Shown: positions 1 to 14,384, counted from the first letter of the stretch. The stretch is DNA of 64,000 nucleotides from Ophiodon elongatus (GCA_016806645.1 JACSYO010000427.1:1755001-1819000), one strand, 5' to 3'. Program-made: numbers and translations. Notes: generated by a model from the letters alone, not told the origin.

Positions 1-2049
1 CAAGGCATCATCGCTCACATGGCACACTGTCGCTAATTGAAAATACATACAGACAAAGAGACACACACACACACACACCAGCATCATTTCAAATTATCCA
101 GATTATTTCACAATACATGACGAGCACATGTATTTCGGGTAGCCATGGTTCAGAACCCCCTTGTTATTCCATAGAGATTAATAGCCTCGTAAAGCATTTG
201 CACAAATTCATATCTATTTAGACTTGACCATTCAGACATACAAGATCAAAGTGAGCACTATTTTATAAATTTTTTACATTATCATTTGAAACATCTTTGC
301 TATTGTATTAGCTCATAGTTCTGACTTCAGTCAGTCAATTAAGAGAGTCAAGTTTCCAATTTCAAATTGAAAAACAGGCGAGGAGAGTAAGTTAGTTTCC
401 ATCTCTGTTTTGAGCAGTGAATCCAAACGTGAATCGGTCAAAGTCGTGATATGTGTCAAAACCGCTTATCTGCAAGCACGGGAAACCATATCCATTCAGA
501 TTAAATCGGGCCAAGCCCACATTCCTCTTTCAGTGTGCAAATGCGGAAAGAGCGCGATTTGACAGGTGCTGGAGGGTGAGGAGCAGGCAGACTGGATGAC
601 TCAGGTAGTCACTGATGCTGTGCCAAGTACGATCAGGCAGAGCCGCTGCCATCCACACAACGTAGCGCCAGGCCCCAGACTGGCACACTCGAACGCAGCA
701 CAGTGGGCACACGGATAGGCCGAAGTAAACGGGCAGTAACAATATCAGGCATTATTACATGGGCAGTTGGGCACAGAGGAGAGCAGCATTACATTGGCAG
801 TTTGGGATGGACACGAGGAGAAGTTTAAGGAGCAGGCAGCGGATACAGAGACACACATAGACAGGCATCTGAGAGGGAATGGATGGAGGGAAATTATATC
901 TCTATTTCGATCTCTATTTCTATATGTTTGTCCTTACACACACTAGACTATAATCTGGCAGCCTTGGTGTGGTTTGTGGATTTCATCACTCGGCTCGTTT
1001 GTTCCTGCCTCTATTGTTTGGGTCACAGCCGTCTGACTGTAATTAAGAATAGTGCAGCGGTCCCGTGTTGCGTGGCAGGTAACAACAAAGCGCTACACTC
1101 ATACACAAACGGCTGCCCTCTTTCAACATCTCATATGACAAAGGCAACAATGCATGCTACTGCCGGTGTGAGAATAGCTCAGCAAGCGTGTTAGCGTAAC
1201 TAGTCATGAGTTTTTTTTTTTTTTATCATCTTCTCTCTCTGAAGTAATTCAGAGAAAACCAGATAACGCTTTCTGTTATGAACCTCAGGAATAGACTAAC
1301 ACCGCCATGCTCAAAGCTGTATTTGAATGCCACAAGCTGAACTGTGCCACGGATCAGAGAGGAATCGGCAGCTTTGTGAGTGTTACATGGACAGCTGGGG
1401 ATGCCTTTTGGGATGGATATACGTTCAGATAGCAAACACAGTAGGTCTTGCTTTAAATAAAAAGAAGTGCATCATTATACTATTCATTTGCATACGTTGG
1501 CTGCTCACAAAAGAGATTGATATGGCAAGGGATATGTTAGAAAGATCAAACTTATTGAGATGCAAGCACAGTATCGTTTGCCACCGCCAATGTAAACGAA
1601 TGGTGGTGGATGTAAAGATGGTGATGAACGGAATTCTGCTGAATTCACTTGTTTATTAATGAAGCAGTAAATCAATGGTACATTAATCAATTAACTGTTG
1701 TTATTATTAACCAATTACGAATAAATTGTTTTAATTTCAGCTTCTCAGATATGAGGATTTGTTGCATTTCTCTGATTTATACCACTGGACGGATTTCATA
1801 ATTAAAAAAATGTATATGTAGTAATAAATTGCATCCATAATACAGATTATATTTATTAGATTAATTTACGACACACTTATTTTGATTGTTGCACATTAAG
1901 CAGCATGAACTGATTTGGAAGTTTGACCTATTATATTCTATTCTATTTTTTTGGTGGTTTGTATTTGAATCTATATTTGGCTGTTTGGTGTTTTGGGACA
2001 TATCAGCACAATTCTTCTGTCTACAACACCATCTGGGCTCCAGGCTCCA

Positions 2050-2105
2050 TACACACACACACAGACACAGACACAGACACACAGACACACAGACACACAC
2101 ACACA

Positions 2106-2166
<61 letters not shown>
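2050..2166. repeat. (CA)n / (CAGA)n compound microsatellite
   Basis: An ACAC run interrupted by ACAG units in its first half, then nearly pure CA. Confidence 0.97.
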
Positions 2167-2168
<2 letters not shown>

Positions 2169-3125
2169 TCTGGGGTGCTTCATTTGGGATGTGCAGATGT
2201 GTTTGTCAACAATAAGGCAGAATGGATTGAATAACTGTTAAACCAAATTAATGTTGAGCCTGAAAAGAGCAAGAAGAGGCACTGTGACAAATTTCTCTTG
2301 GAGCACTCACATTAGGAAGACGATCCCTGTTGTGTAACTTGGCACTTGAGGCATGGCGAAGATGGAGATGGATGGTGGACAAGGATTGTGTGTGTATGTG
2401 TATGTGTGTGTGTGCGTGTGCGTGTGTAAGGATATGTATGTGTTTTGACATACTTGTTGTGTGTGAGCAGCTTAAAGCTTCTTTCCGAGGGGTGACGGCA
2501 CGTCGGTTGAGGTCATAAGCGACGCTGTCGGGTGGGGGGCTTATGTCCCTTTGAACAGACTTTGTTTAAGGATTAAACAAAAGTTTGATAAATAAACACC
2601 CAAAGGTCCAGAGTTTACCGGCTTTGTTGCAAAGCTGGCTCGCAGCTCTTGTAGCTGATGAGAGGAAGGAGCGCCGAGAGGTGACAGGTAAAGCTTACAG
2701 TCTTTGATGTTGATCGCCTCACCTTCTGTCAGCGTGTATTCTGGGGTCTGCGTGTTTAACTAAGTGTAGTGCTTACAGTAGAAAATGTCACGTTCACTTC
2801 AAACTGTGCAGGGAGCAGATCAAAGGTGGCGGGCTGGTTACTGGTCTGAAGTTAGCGTGTAATCTATATGCATGATTCACGCCTTATTGTTCTGCACCTT
2901 GTCAGTGTGATTGGGTGATGCACGATTTTTCACTGTGATTGCTGAAACTCTTCACGGACACAGAAAAGGAAGAAGAGAAGGAGAAGGAACAAAGAGAAGG
3001 GTAGAAAAGTGGGACGGAAGGTGGAAGGTAAAACAAGATAGATAGGTAAATAAATCTAAAAAGATGGTATCACAAATCCAGATTGATGGACTAAATGCTG
3101 TCTCCCATGATCTGATGTGAGATCA

Positions 3126-3171
<46 letters not shown>
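3126..3171. repeat. (CA)n microsatellite
   Basis: About 23 uninterrupted CA units. Confidence 0.97.
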
Positions 3172-3173
<2 letters not shown>

Positions 3174-3343
3174 CCAGACATTTCCAACACTACCCAAACA
3201 TTTCCATCTCATCTCTTCTTTCATCTACTTGACACCGGTTGAAACACAAGTTACAGGATGCATCCAAATGCTTCATTGCAGCCTCCTTCCTGCCTCCCTT
3301 TTTTCCCTCATTATGTACGACAAACAGCTCTACGACACTAAAT

Positions 3344-3560
3344 AGGGCTGCAACTAACGATTATTTTCATTATCAATTAATTTGACAATTATTTCAAGTG
3401 TCAAAAGCCCAAGGTGATGTCTTCAAATTGCTTGTTTTGTCTGACAAAAAAAAGAAAGAAATCAGCGATTTAGAACCCATTATTTTTTCTTATTTGAAAA
3501 ATGACTTCAACAATTAATTGGCGAAAATGATTGGTAAATGATTATCTGTCACTAATCGAT
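3344..3560. repeat. Teleost MITE-like element, gctgcaactaacgatta family
   Basis: Begins agggctgcaactaacgatta and ends near ctaatcgataaagcg. The inside is AT-rich with attaatt/aattaat palindromic parts and caaaagcccaaggtgatgtc. I recognise this as a common non-autonomous fish repeat. Related, more decayed copies occur at about 7304, 9413 and 51552. Confidence 0.7.
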
Positions 3561-3872
3561 AAAGCGACCACTTGACTCAGCTTTAAAGTAAACCAGATCT
3601 GCGTTTTGGGGAAAAAAAGCTGAAAGAGATTATACACAAGCAAAGGATAAAAGGGAGGAGAAAATGGCAGACAGAGCAGCAGCATAGGATGCTGTGTGAT
3701 GTGTTGGAATGTGTCCAGTCGGTCAGTAAGCCAGGCAGATGCAGCAGACAACATCACATCCAGCACTGGAATATCGTGTGATGGCAGTGATCACATTCAT
3801 GGAGTACATGTGGCTTCGACTGGCCTATATGGCCTCCACCATCTTCTGTGGTCCGACCCCCATCGCTACAGA

Positions 3873-3923
3873 CACACACAGGGCACACTAACACACACAG
3901 GGCACACACAGGGCACACACAGG

Positions 3924-3956
<33 letters not shown>
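3873..3956. repeat. CACACAGGGCA minisatellite fused to (CA)n
   Basis: Four units of an ACACACAGGGC-type motif followed by pure CA repeats. Confidence 0.9.
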
Positions 3957-3959
<3 letters not shown>

Positions 3960-4669
3960 GTGAGCAGCCCCGGCCATGCAGCGACATGACAACAGCTAAT
4001 GAAGCGTGGCAGGGAGCTAGCTAGCAAACTAGCCGGCCTGCCCTGCCTGTCTGGCTTCCTGGCCTCCATTATTCCCACCAGCCCCCCTCTTATGTCTGGA
4101 GAGAAGCAGACGATGACTTTGACTTTCTCTGCGGCCACCTCTTTTATTTTTTCTTTGGCTTCCACTCTCCATTTGGGACAGACGGAGGAGGAGACGTCTT
4201 CATGCGTGACATCTCTTCCATCCCTCCGAGGCCTTTTAGTTATGTAGTAATGGTAAATAGAAGTGGATGTGGGTGCATGTGTAGTTAAAACTGGTCTGAA
4301 ATTGTCAGGCCTTCTGAACAGGTCTAACCTGATTGCATAGAAAAACTTTGTTACTGTGTACCCACAGAATAATGCTGGGAATTTCCACCCTGCTCAATGA
4401 AATCCTATGTGGTTAATCAGTAATAAGAATCACTGAGTCAAGCATCCAGCAGCCAGGAACAAGACACCTCACGAGTGGTGTGTCAAACCCGATCGCCATG
4501 GCGATACCCCCAAGGAGTGGGTCATGTGATCCGAACCCAGGCTCATGATCTAGCGTGAGTGTCTCAGCAGGGTTGTGGTGTCAGTGAGTGTAGCGTGGGG
4601 TCAAAGGTCACGCTGTCGTGGCTGAAAAAATCAATACACTGCAGGCTGATACTGGTAAACAGTGGTGCT

Positions 4670-4945
4670 TTGAGCTACATGCTAACATGCTCACAGTGTC
4701 AATGCTAACACGCTGTTTTTTCATGTTAACCATCTTAGCTCAGTGTGTAAGCACGCTAACATTTGCTAAAACATAGCTGAGGCTGCTGGGAAAGTAATCA
4801 GTCAGGGGATCACCCCGTCATTAGGTTCCATCCTTGTGGTTATCACGAATGTCTGTACAAAATGTCATGACAATCCATTCTTTAGCAGGTGAGATAATTC
4901 AGTCTGGTCCAAAGTGGTGGACAGACATTGCCTTCCCGAGTGCTA
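4670..4945. repeat. Dispersed teleost repeat, gctaacatgctcaca family
   Basis: Contains gctacatgctaacatgctca, agctgaggctgctgggaaag, gtcaggggatcacc, atgtctgtacaaaatgtcat and ccaaagtggtggacagac. These phrases occur together in an abundant fish repeat. A decayed relative lies at about 60970-61420. Confidence 0.65.
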
Positions 4946-6534
4946 ATGTTTCCAGCATATCTAAACGTGTAACAAAAGAAAGTGTTTGTCATAGAACAAT
5001 AACCAGCACAACATTATTTTGCTTCTAAAAAGCCTCTTCTATTTTTTTTGTCAGTACGACCGCAATTTCCCCCATGATATTGAACTGTTTACCTTGGATA
5101 TTTGTTTTGTGTTGACCCTTCATGTAACAGCACACTTTTCCACCGTCAACACTGCACCGCATTCACACTTGGAGCAGATTATGTATAAAAAGTTTTACTT
5201 TGTTTAAAAAAGTATTAATTTTGCCATTAGGTCCACATGACAAACAGCAAGAGTGCTTATCTTTTTGTTGGGTTTGTTTTTCTCATGCTTTAGACTTTGA
5301 GTGTTTGTGTCCAGGGCTCTCGGTCCCCTGTTGATTCAGTATGTTTACATATACAGCATTCCAGTCTTTCCTGTGCTGCTCCGATCATGTAAGATCGCTC
5401 ACTCTCTCCCCTTACTGTCTTTCACCCTTTCACTATCTCCTTCTCCTTCTGTCTTTAGTCTCTCCTCTTTCCTTTTGTTTTTAACTTCCATATCTCCCTC
5501 TGCTGTCTGCTGTTGCTTCCATTCGGGAGGTTTTAAGTGTCCAATCATGCAGTACTTTTCCTTAAGGTGACATTGGTCATGTTCCTTGATTGTTCAAGTG
5601 AATCTTGATACAAATGTTGCACCACTTGCTACATTTGTGCAACAATGAAACAAACAAAATTAGATTTTAATCCAGTATAAATGTATAATTTGGTGATCTG
5701 ATCAAAATTTTCTTTTTCAACTAAAATGTCCTATTTGGTGATAAAAGCAAACTCACTCTGGGTCCATAAAGTGGCATTCTTGCGTTTGCTAGTATATTGT
5801 TAAACTGTGCACCTAGAGGAACTCATTGGTTTTAATAAGCAATTCCAACGATGCTAATAATAGACTGTATTTCCATTATGCAACAAGAGCTTGTTGAAGG
5901 AAAAACTTGAGGAAAAACATTCTCCTTTAGTTCCCCTATTTTACTATGTAATGCCTTTAGCTGCAGTGTGGGTAGTTAGCATGCAGCCAGGGCCTTTCTC
6001 TCTTTATTTTACAGCTATCTGCCATCAGCGTATTAGTCTTTCTGGAGTCGACTTTACTGCTACGACACTGAGTAAGTTATTCTAGGAGGGAAATGGTGGA
6101 AGAGTGAGAGAAGGAGGAGAGGGAAGAAAGAGGGAGGACATTTTTTCTATTTCTTTATTGTCTTTTCGGAGGAGACGAACAGAGGAAGGTACAAGGAGGA
6201 TAGCCCGAGAAGAAAGTTGAACCCATAGAGTGGCTGAAAAAAAGAGAGATTATAAAGCCTGGGGAAGAATGCTGGATTGAGCTATAGAGAGTAGAGAACA
6301 GGAAAGGACAGCAGAAACCTCGGGAGAGAGCTGATGGAGACGGCTGGGGAGCCTCGGATAGACAAAAGATAAAATGCAGAAGGGGGAAGGAGAGGAATGA
6401 AAGTGAGGGAAGATGGAGGGAGAAGATAGATGGCTCTCTGCAGACTTGCGCAGTGTGTTGGGTAATGCTAGGTCACCGGGGGACTAATCTCTATTGATGC
6501 TGCAGCATTGAAGCAGTGGAATGATAATGGCCTG

Positions 6535-6537
<3 letters not shown>

Positions 6538-6620
<83 letters not shown>
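6538..6620. repeat. (GT)n microsatellite
   Basis: About 40 GT units with one interruption (GTAT). Confidence 0.97.
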
Positions 6621-6731
6621 GGGGAGCCATGTGTTTGTTTGTGCGGCTTTGCATATGGATGTGTGTGAAAAGATAACACGTTTGCATTTGAAGCTACCAC
6701 TTTCTTTGTCCCCTTTTGTCTCCTGCTCCAG

Positions 6732-6764
6732 TCACACACACACACAAACACACACACACACACG
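6732..6764. repeat. (CA)n microsatellite
   Basis: A short CA array about 110 bp after the (GT)n array, in inverse sense, so the two could pair as a hairpin. Confidence 0.9.
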
Positions 6765-7303
6765 TGCACATGCGTGCGCACGTAACCCCTCATCTACGCC
6801 TCATGCCCTGTAGGACTGAGTCTCTCATATGCTGCGTAACTGAGAACAATATTCATCTGTTGTGTCTGAGAACACTGTTCAGCTGTTGTCTCTTCCTGCA
6901 GCACAGTCATGGCTGTTGTTGTCGACCCGCATCAGGCCTGAGTGGGTGGCCTTTCTAGCGCTATTGGGCCCTTGAAACATTTCCAGATTGTCAATATGCC
7001 AACGCTGCACGCTCAGCTCACACCCGGGCCTCCAGTTTTAAAAAAACGTAAAGTGGCGGTGACGTCGAATACGCCACAGCTGTGTGTGTCTTTCTGTTGA
7101 TGCTGGCACACACTGCAGAGATGGGTGTGGCGATCTCGATGTGCATACTCTCCACCGTTATCTGGAGAGAGTAGGATATGTAGGCACAGCCCCGATATTA
7201 TATGCTAATATGAGAGAAAAATATAATAAACTGTGTTTGTGGCTCCAACAGAACGCATGTTAATATTTGACTTAAATGTGGACAAAGTCTCAGGGTATAC
7301 AAT

Positions 7304-7480
7304 GCTAGAGCTGGAATGATTTGACGATTTATCAATTAGTTGATTGTCAGAACAAGATTCGACAATGTTGCTCATCACTAAATCGTTTGTCATTTTACTG
7401 GCTGGTTCGAGCTTCAAATGGGAATATTTGCAATATTTTCGCAGTTATCTATCAATTCAGGGCCATTTGCATAATATTTT
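7304..7480. repeat. Decayed copy of the gctgcaacgatta-type element
   Basis: agctggaatgatttgacgat and tcaattagttgattgtcag match the family layout with heavy divergence. Confidence 0.4.
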
Positions 7481-9412
7481 AAGTCACTAATTAATTAAAT
7501 TGACCCTGACGTCAACTGTAGGTTGAAGTCCCTGTTGGAAATATTATTGAAATACTATACAGGCCCTAAAATAACAAACGAAGTGAACAAGTGCTCAAAT
7601 TTGTTTCTCATACTTGTTGTGTCATGCAGACCTGCTGAATACAATAACACATCCTGCTGCCTTCGTGAAATATGTTAGGCATAATCAATAAGAAATTTCA
7701 CATATTATCTTGTTATCTTTATGCACACCGAATTGGAATTAAGTTAATTAAGCCACTTATTAGAATAAGACACTAATACCCTTTTCCAACCAAAATCTGC
7801 ATGAAAATGCAAGATTTATTAAGCACAAAAACCCCCCACTATAAATAGCCACTAGACTACTTTCCCACTGCCAGTAGACAAGCATGCCATTGTTTTTTTT
7901 CCTGGTGTGCCACTTCAACGCGCCAGACAACAGGGATAGTAAACAGTAAAAAAAAATGTATGATTACTTCTTTAAAAATAATAAAAAATATATTACTCTT
8001 TCAGTCTCTCTTCCAAACTGTCAAACCAGAATTGGTGATTGTTGGAACAGTGGCAAGACTAACAAAGACTGTTCGGATCAGTTTTATTTAGTTTGGTCTG
8101 GTACGAAGGAAGTGTGTTTCGATGACCAGCGAGTTAAAATGACTGTTTGTGTCAATGTCTGGCTTTGAGGAGAGTATATTAATTGTGTGTCGATAAATTA
8201 TAATAATTGTCCGAATCCCTGTCGAATTTATTTAATATATATTCACTTCAACAGATGCCACATAGCATCGCAACGGAAAGGGGGGCAAGAATTAGGTGTC
8301 ATGTTTCCATCACTCAGAGCTTGAGCCGATAAATCCCTGAAATTAATGCAAATTGTAAACATTTAAGTAGTGAGACACAATGTTAGCATCAAGTTCAACT
8401 CTAATGATGTAGGTCGGTAGCAAAACTGCCCGGTACGGGGACAACCCTCCGGGTCATTATTTTTAATCAGCTCCACCTTTTACAACTGGCTTTGCTGGTC
8501 TTTCTGCAGGTTAGCTGACGGTCGTCTTGTAGCTAAAAGCCCCCATTTCTACTCTGTCCTAATCGCAATATGTAAAGCTTTGATTCCAGACACCGTGGTA
8601 TTTTAATGAGCTGACATTCAAATCATATTATAAAATATCTTTGGGAACAGAGTCTGGAAGCTTAATTGACACTGGATGTCTTTTCAGAGTGCTCAGAGTG
8701 TATTTTAGGTAACAAGTTTGTTTTAACGGTCATGCAGATGGAGGGGTGCTAATGTGTTGCATTTCAGATCTGTATGTGAGATATCATGCGTGCGTCTGTT
8801 TGTGTATAAAATAGATGCATGTGGGCCTAAGTGATAGTATGTGTGTGCATTAGTGCCGTCATACTTACACACTCTAAACTGGGCATTGAGAAGGGTCCTT
8901 CGCAGGTGGGTGTCAGAGTCCCATGTGACTTCTGCTGGAATTCAGGGCTCGATTCGTCTTGTCCCTCCGCTGTTGCATCCGAGAGTCTACAGCTGAGAGC
9001 GGGAGCTACTGTACGGTGTCCTCTTGTTCGTCCGTCTGTCCCTCTTTCCTACCCTATGGAGTTAAGCTCGTGTCTGACCACGAAGAAGAAATGGGGTCTG
9101 GCTTTGTGCGTGCTCCGCCTGCGACACAGGGCCCTCCAAAACAGGTAGAAGGGGAAAAAAAAATGAGAAAGAATGAGGGAAATAAAGTGTTAAATGGCTG
9201 CTGGATTGACAAGACTAATAGACAAGGTTCAAGATGGCGTGTGACTTCTTGTTTTGAACAAGAGGGCTGTGGTCATTGTGTTTCAGCTGTAACGTTTCTT
9301 CGATCCAAAAGTGCTTTTATCACCTCTCTTTCTCCTCCCTTCCTTATTGGTGGAAGTTGTGACCGGACAGGAATACCTGCAGACACTACTCAGTATTTTA
9401 TTGAAGTGTTTA

Positions 9413-9737
9413 AGAGCTGCAACGATTAGTCGATTCATTGATTGGTCGATTGACATGAACTGAAATTCTTTTGATAATTGATTAATTGCAGTGATTTATT
9501 GAGCAAAAATTACTTTCTGATTTGAGCTTTTCAAATGTGAGGACTTGCTCCTTTTCTCTTTTTTTATGTTGCAGTACAAAGAATATTATTGGATTTTGGA
9601 CTGTTGGTCGGACAAAAGAAGAGATTTGAAGGCATCTTGGATTTTTCCACTATTTTGGGGCATTTAATAGACCAAATGGTTAATCAAGAAAATAAAAGGC
9701 AGATTAATTGATAGTGAAAAAAGTTGTTCGCTGCTGT
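9413..9737. repeat. Longer copy of the gctgcaacgattagtcga element
   Basis: Starts agagctgcaacgattagtcg and ends agattaattgatagtgaaaa plus gttgttcgctgc, roughly an inverted copy of the start. Internal gattttggactgttggtcgg and acaaaagaagagatttgaag are typical of the family. Confidence 0.6.
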
Positions 9738-11258
9738 CCTAAAAGTGTTTTAAGTATGTTTTTAAGAAAGCTAGTTTTCAGTGGTGCAAGATTTGTCTTG
9801 GTCTTGATCTGTTTAGAACTGAAAGACAACATGACAAGACAATAGGCAAGCTGTTTATTGATTGTACTTTGAGGGTGAATTTGCTGAGTTTCTTTTCAGA
9901 ATAGATTAAACGTGTGAAAAAAAGGGGTCATAAATAGTTCAACCACTCTTCACAAACGTTAATGTTTTTCAAGCATTTAAAGCTTTTCTAATTTAGCGTT
10001 TTACATTGCTGTCGCCCATTTGACTTACTTACTTTTGAGTGGATCACACTCATTATAGCATCGCGGTCAAATGAGGTTTCTATTTGCATTACTGCAGCTG
10101 ATGAAGCCGAAAACAGCAAACTTGGCTTGGATATGTCACACCAGAGAAGGTACATTGCAAAGATAGCTGCTATTTCTAAGACATCTATCTCAGGAACACC
10201 TCTTCCCATGAAACACATTAAAACAGCAATTTAAATTCAACAACCCTGATTTTGGTCCTTCGTAGAAAGGTAATTTGTAGAAATTAAATTTGGACATATA
10301 TGTGGTTTTGGACACTTACGTGGGAAAAAACGTCAATTCACATTAACACGTGAAGAAACAAGCTCTTTTCCTCGGATTGACAGGTCTACATTGCATCTTA
10401 ATGTAGTGCGGGAAGCACAGCTATATATACACAGTATATATAGATCTCATTAATGGTGACATCCTCTTTGATTGGCAGTGATTAATAGAAATGATTTAGA
10501 GCCTGCTTCAGAAAACTAATAACGTTATGTGACTTTTCATGAGGATTATTGCTACCTAGCTCGACTTGGGGCCTTTGCTACCAATGAAGCCCCTTGGGAG
10601 TGTTGAGCAGGCTGCAGCAGTAGTGCTAATAATTAACAGTCTCAAATCAGCAAGTGCATGATTTCTCTGTGTTGCTTGTAATGGCTGTGGATTTGGGCAG
10701 ATTAAAATCTCTTTATACATTTCTCTTCAACAAGGCATTTACAGGATTTTAATTACTGCAAGCCATTGCGGAGCATAGTTAATATAAAGTTAAAGTTAAG
10801 TCGTTTTTTAGCCTCAATCTAAGTAAAGTATGCCTGATTTGTGTAAATAGATATATCGTGACAGATAATTGTGACAGTAGAAAGCTTGAGGTACCTTTAT
10901 TGTAAATCTGCAGGAAAACGGAAGTTAATTTGCACAGTTAATGGTATTAGTCTGTATTCTTTCATATAATTGCACTGATTTTAAGAAAAACAAACATCAC
11001 TACCCAACAAACATTCTGACTTGTCAAAGCACCAAACACACAAGTGTAATTAATAATATTAACGATAGCTCCACTCCATTTGAGTGGCCCAGTAAGCCAT
11101 GTCAGTACACCTTTATGAATGTTATTAATTAGTTATGGGCTCTCCTGCAAGAACGTCAAAATGTCTGCCATTAATCCGGTTTGAACTTTTGAAATGGAAT
11201 TTAACAACCTATCTTCAAAACGGTGGACTTCTGACTGCGTTGGTTGAACTTGTGGTTG

Positions 11259-11858
11259 AAGGGATAGTTCAGATGGGTGTTGAGTGGGGTTGTATGAGGT
11301 ACTTAACCATAGTCAGTGTATTACCTAAAGTAGATGGCGGCCAGCATGCTCCCAGCTTGGAGAATCAGACAGGATTTATCGCATTGAGGCAGAACCAAAG
11401 CTGTTGTATCAATCTATGCTCTCGCTAAAGCCACCAGACTTTGACTTTTGTTTAAGTCACACAATAACACAAACAAACTAACTGATCGAGGCAGTGGTAG
11501 ACTAACAACCCCCCGCAAGGTAAAATTACTGTTTTTTTTCAATGGAGTCTGGAGGCTTTGGAGAGTATAAAGATAAATGCTTCAGTTCCCTCTCAGAAAC
11601 ATGGACTGTATAGCTGTCTCCCGGCAAGGTAAAATGAAAATATTCTAAATATAGTGTACAATTGATATTGTGTTTTTTCCGGTGGGCCTTTCTTTTAGGT
11701 TGTTAAAATACATTTTGCTGATGCCCCGGTCCACAGCAGTACATTGTTTTGCTTCAGCGTTTCTGCAAATTGGGGGCCTGCTGACCGTCATCTACTGTCG
11801 GTAATACACTGACTATATAAAAGTAAAACCCCACTTCAAACATCCAAACTATCCCTTT
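11259..11858. repeat. MITE with aagggatagtt terminal inverted repeats
   Basis: Left end aagggatagttcagat, right end catccaaactatcccttt, a near-perfect inverted match over about 12 bp, 600 bp apart. Internal ggggttgtatgaggtactta and agtgtattacctaaagtaga are familiar from fish genomes. The short open frame inside it has no protein similarity. Confidence 0.75.
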
Positions 11859-12516
11859 ATGTAGTATTCTGATCCTTTTGCATCCTTGCTTCCTGTTCTT
11901 AAAAATCCTTATCTGGGCCATATACCACAGGTGATGAACATATCATACCGTTGTTTGAGCAAATACAGTTGACATGTTTGTTTATTCACTGTATGTGTGC
12001 CTACAATAGTTTGTATTAGCATTTTACATACATACACGTAGCTTCTTGTGATTCTCGCTTGCTGTAACTGAGTGTGGGCGGATGTAACCTCCATAATACC
12101 AGGCTTTGTGGCTGGCTGACGTCATTGGAATGTATAAATACAGAATGCAGTGAATGAGTGCACTATATTGAAAGGACTGCAGAGGGTAAAATGCACCACA
12201 CAACGAAAAATATAATAGATACCCGGTGGCTCTGTGTATAACAAATGTTGTTAGATGTTTCTATACTGAGCAGAAGATACCATGAACCCTACTGTAGACT
12301 AATGGCTTTTTGTGCAACAGACACACACGATACGCACAAAAAACATGAATATTTCCTTGGTGTGCATGTATGTTTTTGTGTGTTTGGGGATGTGGATGTG
12401 GCTGTGGATGTGGATGTGGATGTCGGTCTTTGTGTTTAGGAAATAGAAATGTGCTTGTCCCACTCGGTCTGCAGTCATGTCACTTGACTTCCACTGCCTC
12501 GAGGCGCTGCGTGTGT

Positions 12517-12560
12517 GTCTGTGTGTGTGTGTGTGTGTCTGTGTGTGTGTGTGTGTGTTT
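12517..12560. repeat. (GT)n microsatellite
   Basis: GT units with one CT interruption. Confidence 0.9.
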
Positions 12561-13171
12561 TGTGCACACATGCGCACATACGCCACCCAACCAGCCATGT
12601 GTAGAGCGGTGCTCCTGTTTTCCAAAGCAAATTTTAATCCAAGTCAACTGGTTTTATCCCAAGGGTTTTCCATGCCTTCATATGTTTGCGTTCGTCCCCC
12701 TGTGTATATGTGTACGCTTTGCATTATATATCTACTGTAGAGTTCAGTCAATGCAGCGTAGCGTGTGGTCTTGTATCCTTCGGCTGCCTGTGGGCCGCAC
12801 AGACGACAGTCGATTCAGCCTCTATAGATCGGTGGCCTGAATCCTGCGAGTATTTATGTTTTTCTGTGTCTATTAATTAGAATACAGCATGTAGCTTAAT
12901 CATGGCGAGCTGCACTAAACACTGCAACCCCATTATATTGTTGTGACTAAATTATGGATTACATTCAAGATTTTAACCATTTAGCTGTTTCTTTTATCCA
13001 TAGAGACGTACTGTAAAGTGTGTGACGGGGAACCAGGTCATTGTCTTGTGTAACAACATCTCTGCAGGATGCATGGCTGTTGATAAAACACATATTTATT
13101 GTAAAATGCATAGATTAATTTAATTGCATTGTGTATATTTTGCAATTGTGTCTAGCTAGCTGGAGTGCCTT

Positions 13172-13235
13172 CGTTATGGAGCTATTTTATTGATCCCTGA
13201 AAGGAAATTGAATTGTTACAGCAGCTCAGGGAACA
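13172..13235. repeat. Fragment of a fish retroelement tail, ttattgatccctga type
   Basis: ttttattgatccctgaaagg then aattgaattgttacagcagc resembles the frequent fish tail motif tttattgatcccnnngggaaattc...ttacagcagc. Only this short piece is recognisable. Confidence 0.45.
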
Positions 13236-14104
13236 AGGGGTAGATGATGCAAACGGGCAATCCTAATCTCAACATGAAGAATAACGAGAAAATATAAATT
13301 AAAAGAAAACTCTACTAGCATGAAAAGTAAATCAAGTTTTGTGCGACTGTATCTGCCAAAGTGCTGTAAAATGAATAAGTAAGCTGTGTTATTAACTTAT
13401 CTAATAATGCTAATACTTTTCTATTGATTTGTGCTCTGAGAAACCAGTGAGATTCCATCGCTCTTCTGCTTTCTCCTTGATGGTAGCACTAGTAGATCAG
13501 ATGATCATTGACAAAATCGATCTCTAGCTCCGTAGTCATGCTAGAATAGCGGTTTAATCTTTTTACTCTGTTTACTTCATCTTTCTGTTAGACCTCTGTA
13601 GTCCTTTGCATTTCTCTCTTATGATGCATCCAGTGCTTTAGGAGTCATCAGAGGACACTTGGAGGAGGCAACAGATTCACAACACATTCCAGACATACAG
13701 TGCACAATATTCCAGTCTGACATTACTGCTCATTTTGCGGCGTACCTGCAATCTTCTCGCCAAGCTTGATGGACCCGACGGTTTTGAAAGCACTGGAGAG
13801 GTCAAAGGGCCTCAAAGGTGACAGTAACACATACATTACTTACCAGATGTTTTACAGAGCCAGTCTCTTAATGCTCTGTGAGTTTAGTGATACTGGTCAT
13901 TTGTCTGGAATGTTGCTTCTTTGAAACCAGGTTCACACAGCCTGGATCCATGTTATGGATCACGGTGGCTATTGGAGGCAACCTAAAAACATTCTCAACA
14001 TTAAGAATATTGAAAGTGCAAACTCACTCGAGGGAAGGAAATATTCTTAGCAACTTATCAGGTGAACAGAAATCAATGTCAGGTGTTTAGTTACAAAAAA
14101 TCCG

Positions 14105-14225
14105 GAGGGTGGGATGGCGTTATCAACTGTAACAGCCATATGAGCGCAGTGCAGAGCAGCGGCTGTAAGCTGGCCACTGGGGCACGCTCACATGCGCTAT
14201 GATCACGGGTGGCTGGCCAAAGCTA
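14105..14225. repeat. Dispersed repeat copy, related to 27318-27548
   Basis: ggatggcgttatcaactgta acagccatatgagcgcagtg cagagcagcggc matches gatgccattatcagctgtaa tcgccatataaaagcagagc agagaggcggcc of the second copy in order. Confidence 0.6.
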
Positions 14226-14293
14226 TGACAACAAAGCACAGAGACGCTCAGATTGCAACACACACAGTATATACAGTATACAGTATATATGTA

Positions 14294-14296
<3 letters not shown>

Positions 14297-14357
<61 letters not shown>

Positions 14358-14384
14358 TATATATATATATATATATATATATAA
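14297..14384. repeat. (AT)n microsatellite
   Basis: About 40 TA units with a single GTTT interruption; self-complementary. Confidence 0.97.

Noticed and set aside
1861..2241. Poly(His-Thr) and poly(Cys-Val) frames, here and at many other sites
   Set aside because: Translations of (CA)n/(GT)n microsatellites without flanking protein similarity.
3880..3956. Regular repeated units suggestive of a CRISPR-like array
   Set aside because: Units are 10-11 bp with no unique spacers; it is a minisatellite in a vertebrate genome.
8959..9429. 156-codon plus-strand frame that might be an upstream srpk2 exon
   Set aside because: There is a possible donor after CCAAAACAG|gtagaa, but the peptide does not resemble an SRPK N terminus and the phase is 0, whereas exon a needs two bases supplied.
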